Shown here piece after piece: positions 39,915 through 45,004 of a stretch of DNA of 45,004 bases; the stretch's first letter is position 1; each line of letters begins with the position of its first letter. Source of the stretch: Lachnospiraceae bacterium (GTDB lineage: Bacteria; Bacillota; Clostridia; Lachnospirales; Lachnospiraceae); the NCBI GenBank assembly GCA_016281555.1, contig JAEEIV010000047.1, positions 1-45,004 of the forward strand, in the 5' to 3' direction. The notes under the pieces are model-generated. The model made no database searches, had not been told where the DNA came from, and was given only the letters and a program-made list of their open reading frames with translations. Made by a program: the position numbers and the translations under genes.

Positions 39915-41096
39915 TCAGGGCCGGTCGTTGATGCAGAACCAGAGTTCGGTTTCCAGGGACCCGTACCGGACCGTGACCGCCTGATCCTCCAGAAGCAGGG
40001 ATTCTTTAAACTCCGGAGAGAAAATGTCCGGCGAAAACGTGCAGGAAGAGGTGATGTTGATCACGTCTCCCGAAGGCAGCGCGCCGTATACCAGAAACGC
40101 TTCGTACTTCAAAAGGATCGCGGAACGGTCGACATTCCATTCCGGAACGAAGCTCATCTGGGTTCCGATCCAGTTCTGGACGAAATCGTAGGTGCAGTCA
40201 TTGTAAACGATCCCCATCGGTATGCCGATCATGTCCGAGCCGGCCGACCAGTAGATCGGTTTGTAGCTGCCCTGCTTGGCAATGACATAATCCATGACGC
40301 AGATGCCAATGTAGCTGATGGAGCTTTCCGGGGGCACGAAGGTTAAGTAGAAACTGTCCTGAAGCCCCTGGCAGTTCACCAGGATCTTATAAGTCCCGGG
40401 CCGGTGGAACGTGAAGAAGCCGTCCGCCGGTCGGACCGTATAAAGCGAGGAATCGTATTCCGGAGACGGATAGAGCTGATACTCCGAATCGTCGAGTAAC
40501 GGCCCGTGCTCGTCCCGTCCGCCGCAAACGCTGATGATCCCTTTTCCGACGAACTGCCCCGCCGGAAAAGTGTCTTGAATGAGCGTCATGACCTGGGCGT
40601 CGATCGCGTAGATCCGGGTCCCGTTGGACAGCACCACGCCGGTCGAGTAAGGGTCCGGAAGCCCTGAGGATTCCGTCGATGACGGGGCGGGCGTTTCAGA
40701 GGGTTCCGTGGGCGCAACCGTCGAAGGTTCGGGACTCTCCGAAGATTCGGTCGCCGGACGGGACGTAGAAGGTTCGGGAGAGGGCGATGCGGTCGAAGTC
40801 GGTCTGGAAGCGCTTTCGGTGCCGGTACGCGGATCGGAGGACGGTTCAACAGGATCGGTCAATGTTTCCCCGGCGGATTCCGAAGAACTTTCGGACTCCG
40901 TGACATCGTCGGGGTCGGACTCCGGGACTTCTTCCGTCGAGGATGCTTCGACGCCGGATTCGAGTTCTGACAGCGCGACCGGCCGGTCGGACAATTTGAG
41001 GCGGCTGTAGCGATCCCCGTCTTTCCCGGCCGCGCAGCCGGAAGAGAAGAGGATGAGACAGACGGTCAGAATGGCCAGTGCGCGGCTTCGCTTCAT
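39915..41096 (-). CDS. Lipoprotein with Ser/Thr/Pro/Glu-rich linker
   Basis: A 393-residue protein with a lipoprotein signal (lipobox FSSGC, Cys21). The next roughly 130 residues are a low-complexity linker of Ser, Glu, Thr and Pro, typical of surface proteins that span the wall and perhaps are glycosylated. The globular C-terminal part (from about residue 150) has VLSNGTRIYAIDAQVMTLIQDTFPAGQF and is rich in aromatic residues and strands; I recognise no family. The gene starts in the last codons of proA (ATGA overlap), so it would be made with the proline enzymes. A functional link to proline is not evident; it may simply be carried by the operon. Confidence 0.72.
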   Translation of the reverse strand: MKRSRALAILTVCLILFSSGCAAGKDGDRYSRLKLSDRPVALSELESGVEASSTEEVPESDPDDVTESESSSESAGETLTDPVEPSSDPRTGTESASRPTSTASPSPEPSTSRPATESSESPEPSTVAPTEPSETPAPSSTESSGLPDPYSTGVVLSNGTRIYAIDAQVMTLIQDTFPAGQFVGKGIISVCGGRDEHGPLLDDSEYQLYPSPEYDSSLYTVRPADGFFTFHRPGTYKILVNCQGLQDSFYLTFVPPESSISYIGICVMDYVIAKQGSYKPIYWSAGSDMIGIPMGIVYNDCTYDFVQNWIGTQMSFVPEWNVDRSAILLKYEAFLVYGALPSGDVINITSSCTFSPDIFSPEFKESLLLEDQAVTVRYGSLETELWFCINDRP

Positions 41097-42397
41097 CGGA
41101 TCTGACCCTCCCCGGTGATCACATATTTATACGTGCAAAGCTCGTTCAGACCGAGCGGTCCTCTCGCGTGCAGTTTCTGCGTCGAGATGCCCATTTCCGC
41201 GCCGAAACCGAACTCGCCGCCGTCCGTAAAACGGGTGGAGGCGTTAACGTAGACGCAGGCCGAATCCACGTTTTTTGTGAAATACGCGGCCGCCTCCTTA
41301 TCCTTCGTGAGGATCGATTCCGAGTGCCCGGTGGAGTGGGCGTTGATGTGGCGGACGGCTTCCTCCACGTCGTCGACGATGCCGACCGTCATCTTGTAAT
41401 CGAGGTATTCCGTGTCAAATGCGTCCGGCGCCGCTTCCTGAAGACCGTCGAGATCTTTTTCCGTGAAGCGCCCGTCCTGACGGAGGCTCTCCTGCAGGGC
41501 TTTCAGGTCTTCAGCATCCGCATAGAACGTGACCGCCGGCTGTTCCTCGAAACCGCGGAGGCAATGCAGCGCGCGGTAAACTTCCGGGAAGAGCGCGCCC
41601 GCCGCTTCCTTCTGAAGCAGCAGGACTTCCGCCGCATTGCAGACCGAAGGCCGGCTGCATTTCGCGTTTTCAATGATCTTCACGGCTTTTTCACGGTCGG
41701 CGGTCCGGTCCGCATAAATGTGGCAGATGCCGGTCCCGGTCTCGAGGACCGGCACGATCGCGTTCTCCACGCAGGCCCGGATGAGGTTTTTTCCGCCCCG
41801 CGGAATGAGAAGATCGATCTGCCCGTGCGCTTTCATGAGTTCCGTCGAGGAGGCGCGGGAAACGTCTTCGACGAGGAAGAGCGCGTCTTCCGGCAATGAG
41901 GAGGATTTGAGCCCCGTTTTCATCGCGTTCGTGATCGCTTCCGCGCTCCGGTGCGCTTCCTTGCCGGAACGGAGCACGCAGGCGCTTCCCGCCTTAATCG
42001 CGAGGGAAGCGGCGTCGCTCGTCACGTTCGGCCGGCTTTCGTAAATGATGGCAATGACGCCCATCGGCACCTGCACTTTCTGAAGTTTCAGTCCGTTCGG
42101 GCGGACCCACTCGGACAGGACTTTTCCGACGGGATCGGGAAGAAGAGCGACGTCCCGGATGCCTTTCGCCATGCCATGGATCCGCTCTTCATTGAGTCTC
42201 AGCCGGTCCATCATGACCGGAGCAATGATCCCTTCAGCAGCGGCAAGGTCCTCCCGGTTCGCTTTCAGGATCTGATCTTCGGCCTGCTCCAGCGCATCCG
42301 CCATTTTCATGAGCGCGTCGGTCTTTTCCGCTTCGCCGGCCGCCATCATGCGGTATTTCGCCGCATTCACTTTCTGAAGGATCTCCTGAGTCGTCAT
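41093..42397 (-). CDS. proA: Gamma-glutamyl phosphate reductase
   Basis: A 434-residue aldehyde-dehydrogenase-fold enzyme for the second step of proline synthesis, reducing glutamyl-5-phosphate with NADPH. Motifs include GVIAIIYESRPNVTSDAASL, RGGKNLI, the catalytic Cys in CSRPSVCNAAE, DYKMTVGIV and GAEMGISTQKLHARGPLGL near the C-terminus. Length is normal. The start overlaps the proB stop by four bases (ATGA), and its own stop overlaps the lipoprotein start. All proline genes from glutamate are present in this operon. Confidence 0.97.
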   Translation of the reverse strand: MTTQEILQKVNAAKYRMMAAGEAEKTDALMKMADALEQAEDQILKANREDLAAAEGIIAPVMMDRLRLNEERIHGMAKGIRDVALLPDPVGKVLSEWVRPNGLKLQKVQVPMGVIAIIYESRPNVTSDAASLAIKAGSACVLRSGKEAHRSAEAITNAMKTGLKSSSLPEDALFLVEDVSRASSTELMKAHGQIDLLIPRGGKNLIRACVENAIVPVLETGTGICHIYADRTADREKAVKIIENAKCSRPSVCNAAEVLLLQKEAAGALFPEVYRALHCLRGFEEQPAVTFYADAEDLKALQESLRQDGRFTEKDLDGLQEAAPDAFDTEYLDYKMTVGIVDDVEEAVRHINAHSTGHSESILTKDKEAAAYFTKNVDSACVYVNASTRFTDGGEFGFGAEMGISTQKLHARGPLGLNELCTYKYVITGEGQIR

Positions 42398-43176
42398 AGC
42401 AAGTCCTCCTTTGCTTTTCCGATGAACCGCGTACCGGCGAACCTGCCGTCCAGCACGTCGTAGAGGGCTTCCGGCCGGTCGCTGTTCATGATCACCATGT
42501 CGAGCCCGGCGTCCATGACGAGTTTCGCGGCGTGCAGTTTCGTGATCATCCCACCGGTCCCGCGGCTCGTCCCGGCACCGCCCGCAAGGGCTTCGATCTC
42601 CGGCGTGATCTCGCGGATCTCCGGGAACAGCTTCGCGTCCGGATTCTTGTGCGGATCACGGTCGTACAGTCCGTCAATGTCGGAGAAGAGCACGAGAAGA
42701 TCGGCTTTTGAAGACACGGCGACGATCCCGCCGAGCGTGTCGTTGTCGCCGAGCGTGATCTCTCTCGTCGCCACGGTATCGTTTTCATTGATGATCGGAA
42801 GCGCCCCCATGGACAGGAGCGTATTCAGCGTGTTTTCGAAATTATTCCGGCGGTCCGGGTCCTCCACGTCTTCGCTTGTCAGAAGGATCTGCGCGACCGT
42901 GTGGTGGTACTCCGTGAACATCTTGTCGTAGGTGTACATGAGTTCGCACTGGCCGACCGCGGCCGCGGCCTGCTTCCCGGGAACGTCGGTCGGACGTTCC
43001 GGAAGATTCAGTTTTCCGACGCCCATCGCAATGGCCCCCGAGGAGACCAGAATGACCTCGTGGCCCGCGTTTTTCACGTCGGAAAGGATCTTCACGAACT
43101 GTTCCATTTTCCGGATGTTCAGCCGTCCCGTTTCGTGTGTCAGCGAGGACGTGCCGACTTTGATGACGATTCTCAT
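42394..43176 (-). CDS. proB: Glutamate 5-kinase, short form without PUA domain
   Basis: A 260-residue amino acid kinase that phosphorylates glutamate as the first step of proline synthesis. Motifs are IVIKVGTSSLTHE, ILVSSGAIAMG, FENTLNTLLSMGALPIINENDTVA, LFSDIDGLYDRDP and GTGGMITKLHAA. The protein ends after the kinase domain, so the C-terminal PUA domain of many ProB proteins is lacking; this short form is common. Proline feedback inhibition is usually carried by the kinase domain and may remain. It lies 27 bases after proC and overlaps proA. Confidence 0.96.
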   Translation of the reverse strand: MRIVIKVGTSSLTHETGRLNIRKMEQFVKILSDVKNAGHEVILVSSGAIAMGVGKLNLPERPTDVPGKQAAAAVGQCELMYTYDKMFTEYHHTVAQILLTSEDVEDPDRRNNFENTLNTLLSMGALPIINENDTVATREITLGDNDTLGGIVAVSSKADLLVLFSDIDGLYDRDPHKNPDAKLFPEIREITPEIEALAGGAGTSRGTGGMITKLHAAKLVMDAGLDMVIMNSDRPEALYDVLDGRFAGTRFIGKAKEDLL

Positions 43177-43203
43177 ATGCCTTACCTCAATTCTGTCAGA
43201 CCG

Positions 43204-44022
43204 TTATTTCAGTTCCAATGTGCGGCGGTAGGAGGCCGTAAGCGCCTCGTCAAGGAGCGCTTCGAAGCCTTTGCTTTCGAGGATCTTCACGCCCTCGATC
43301 GTGGCGCCGCCCGGCGTCGCGACCGCATTCTTCAATTCCGTCGGCGTGCCTTTTCCGGCCAGCACCATGCCTGCCGCGCCTTCCACGGTTTTGGAGGCAA
43401 GCTTCACGGCGTCTTCCTTCGAAAGGCCGAGCCCTTCGCCTGCGTCCGCCATGCCCCGGATCATCAGATACACGAAGGCGGGACCGCAGCCGGAGAGGGC
43501 GCAGACCGCGTCCAGTTTTTCTTCCCCGACTTCGACGAGCAATGCGTCGCCCGACAGAAGCTCCCGGAACAATGACACCGTTTCTTCCGGCACGTTTTCC
43601 GCAGAAAAGGCGACGGCACCGCGACCGACGTCGATCGGCGTGTTCGGCATGATACGGATCGTCGGGAAAGTCTGTCCGGCATAGGAAAGGATCGTGCCGA
43701 CGGTCATGCCCGCCGCCATCGTGACGACGGTGAGCGGACGCTTCTTTTCGTCTTTTTTCCGTTCTTTGAAGACCGGAGAAAGGCCTTCCAGGAGATCTTT
43801 CATGTTCTGCGGCTTTACCGCCAGAAACAGAAGATCGGACGCCCGGACGGTCTCCTCATTGGGAGAGACGCAAGACTCATGAGCGAGGGTGCGGGAGAGG
43901 GCTTCGGCGGCTTCGCTTCTGGCGTCGGACAAAAGAAACTTGAGTTCCAGATCCGTCCGGTCCGCCGCTTTGATGACGGCGCTGCCCATGTGACCCGTTC
44001 CGATCAGTCCTATCGTGATCAT
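43204..44022 (-). CDS. proC: Pyrroline-5-carboxylate reductase
   Basis: A 272-residue NAD(P)H-dependent enzyme for the last step of proline synthesis. The Rossmann motif is IGLIGTGHMGSA. Further motifs are LAVKPQNMKDLL, RIMPNTPIDVGRGAVAF, DAVCALSGCGPAFVYLMI and the C-terminal GTPTELKNAVATPGGATIEG. The start at 44022 has AAAGGAGG upstream; a longer in-frame extension would cross the promoter. It is the first gene of proCBA on the minus strand. Confidence 0.96.
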   Translation of the reverse strand: MITIGLIGTGHMGSAVIKAADRTDLELKFLLSDARSEAAEALSRTLAHESCVSPNEETVRASDLLFLAVKPQNMKDLLEGLSPVFKERKKDEKKRPLTVVTMAAGMTVGTILSYAGQTFPTIRIMPNTPIDVGRGAVAFSAENVPEETVSLFRELLSGDALLVEVGEEKLDAVCALSGCGPAFVYLMIRGMADAGEGLGLSKEDAVKLASKTVEGAAGMVLAGKGTPTELKNAVATPGGATIEGVKILESKGFEALLDEALTASYRRTLELK

Positions 44023-44065
44023 GACAATCCTCCTTTGCCGTATAGCGCGGTGATCATAATAACGT

Positions 44066-44094
44066 ATTATCTCATACCCACACATAAAATGCAA
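44066..44094 (-). promoter_or_regulatory. Probable promoter of the proCBA operon
   Basis: Minus-strand GATAAT (44066-44071) lies 17 bases after TTGCAT (44089-44094). The -10 is good and the -35 weak. Transcription would start near 44059 and leave a leader of about 36 bases, with no sign of a proline- or tRNA-sensing leader. Confidence 0.6.
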
Positions 44095-44149
44095 TGATTT
44101 TCGAAACCCGTAATGATTAGAAAAACTGCTTTTCCTTTCGGCGTCTTCG

Positions 44150-44158
44150 TGCTATAAT
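44150..44158 (+). promoter_or_regulatory. Extended -10 promoter of the phosphohexomutase gene
   Basis: TGC-TATAAT (44150-44158) is an extended -10; the region 17 bases upstream (TTTTCC) is a poor -35. The leader is about 47 bases long before the ATG at 44213. Confidence 0.75.
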
Positions 44159-44212
44159 CGAAACGGACAGGACCCGGCGCTCACCGGTTCCGCCATTGAA
44201 GGAGGAGATCCC

Positions 44213-45004
44213 ATGGATTATAAGAAATTGCAGAACGGCAGCGACATCCGCGGCGTGGCGATGGAAGGCGTGGAAGGGCAGGAAGTGAACCTGACGAAAG
44301 AAGTCTGCAGAAACATCGGACGGGGCTTTGCGGTCTGGCTTTCCAAAAAACTCGGAAAAAAGGATCTGAAGATCTCGATCGGGCGGGATTCCCGGCTCTC
44401 CGGTGAAAACCTGCTGCTCTGGGCGGCGAAGTCCATGGCGGAACAGGGCGCGACGGTCTATGACGTCGGCATGGCGTCGACCCCGGCCATGTTCATGTCC
44501 ACGGTTCTGGAAGAGACGGCCTACGACGGCGCAGTCATGGTGACGGCGAGCCATCTGCCGTTCAACCGGAACGGATATAAGTTCTTCACGAAAGAGGGCG
44601 GCCTTGAAAAAGCGGACATTTCGGAGATTCTGAAAATCGCGGAAGGCACCGAAACGACCGGCGCCGGACCCGGCCGCGTCTACGAAAAACCGTTCATGGA
44701 CGTCTATACGACGTTCCTCCGGAAGAAAGTCATGGCGGAACTCGGTCCGGTGAAACCCCTTGCCGGACTTCACGTCGTCGTGGACGCCGGAAACGGTGCG
44801 GGCGGCTTTTTCGCGTTCCGCGTGCTGACCGCGCTCGGCTGCAAGACCGCGGGTTCCCGCTATCTCGAACCGGACGGAAGATTCCCGAATCATATCCCGA
44901 ATCCGGAAGACGAAACGGCGATGCAGAGCATCATTGAAGCCGTGAAGGAAAAGGAAGCAGACCTCGGCATCATCTTCGATACGGACGTCGACCGCGCGGG
45001 CGCG
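44213..45004 (+). CDS. Phosphomannomutase/phosphoglucomutase, N-terminal part
   Basis: The first 264 codons of an alpha-D-phosphohexomutase cut by the window end. Motifs are LQNGSDIRGVA, SIGRDSRLSG, the catalytic phosphoserine in TASHLPFNRNGYKFF, VDAGNGAGGFF and the metal-binding DTDVDRA at the end. The reaction interconverts hexose 1- and 6-phosphates for wall and polysaccharide precursors; which hexose is used cannot be told from this part. GGAGGAG precedes the ATG. The gene points away from the proCBA operon and has its own promoter. The sugar-recognition and C-terminal domains lie outside the window. Confidence 0.94.
   Translation, partial: MDYKKLQNGSDIRGVAMEGVEGQEVNLTKEVCRNIGRGFAVWLSKKLGKKDLKISIGRDSRLSGENLLLWAAKSMAEQGATVYDVGMASTPAMFMSTVLEETAYDGAVMVTASHLPFNRNGYKFFTKEGGLEKADISEILKIAEGTETTGAGPGRVYEKPFMDVYTTFLRKKVMAELGPVKPLAGLHVVVDAGNGAGGFFAFRVLTALGCKTAGSRYLEPDGRFPNHIPNPEDETAMQSIIEAVKEKEADLGIIFDTDVDRAGA

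Noticed and set aside
1-45004. CRISPR array, IS element, prophage or integrative element
   Set aside because: No regularly spaced direct repeats, transposase, integrase, phage structural genes or attachment-site duplications were found; the single tRNA gene has no adjacent integrase or repeated 3' end.

Overview
The window reads as a chromosomal segment of a GC-rich Firmicute of class Clostridia, most like the Lachnospirales by gene content. The grounds are Gram-positive style Shine-Dalgarno sites before almost every gene, a class A type RNase P RNA, a lipoprotein trigger-factor relative, small proteins resembling Lachnospiraceae families next to dus, many TTG/GTG starts chosen by a good ribosome site, and strong sigma-A promoters with a recurring TGC-TATAAT extended -10. 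This placement is inference from content, not from a phylogeny. There is no IS element, prophage, CRISPR array or integrase; the window looks like stable chromosome with a few accessory islands.

Layout. 1-1609: end of tuf, a bidirectional-looking terminator, and a convergent MmgE/PrpD gene. 1857-18125: a long co-directional run on the plus strand. It holds a HisC-like aminotransferase overlapping a cytidylyltransferase/oxidoreductase fusion, ispE, ddl, murI, a small membrane protein, a class 1c aspartate aminotransferase, clpX with a long linker, a lipoprotein trigger-factor-like isomerase, ftsH, uvrC, two small proteins, dus, tRNA-Gly(CCC) and a B3-like metallo-hydrolase. 18237-28264: a sugar-type ABC import and catabolic locus with solute-binding protein, two permeases, ATPase, YesL-like protein and an M20 hydrolase. 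It is bracketed by two paralogous ceramidase-like hydrolases. 28261-31050: exonuclease III and two unrecognised proteins, one a lipoprotein. 31063-35612: a tight six-gene minus-strand operon (zinc-ribbon membrane protein, TPM-domain protein, RpiR regulator, HTH-like protein, zinc-ribbon membrane protein, degenerate Ser/Thr kinase) whose promoter sits inside the terminator of rnpB. 35735-37875: rnpB, a radical SAM/SPASM enzyme and a repeat protein with six VY(A/G)GP motifs. 38044-39834: a flavodiiron protein with flavin reductase and short-spaced rubredoxin domains. 39915-44022: proC-proB-proA-lipoprotein. 44213-end: 5' part of a phosphohexomutase.

The strongest candidate for an undescribed system is the pair at 36134-37875. 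It has its own consensus promoter and consists of a multi-repeat VYAGPE protein followed 32 bases later by a radical SAM enzyme with a complete SPASM cysteine set, the arrangement of a multi-core RiPP precursor and its maturase. The precursor is unusual in ending in a zinc ribbon. Other points worth study are the two cytoplasmic ceramidase-like paralogues, both with Cys where ceramidases have the nucleophilic Ser; the aminotransferase/cytidylyltransferase-oxidoreductase pair, which could make a CDP-activated amino-polyol; and the kinase/zinc-ribbon/HTH signalling operon.

All calls rest on reading the sequence and recall of protein families. No database search was run.
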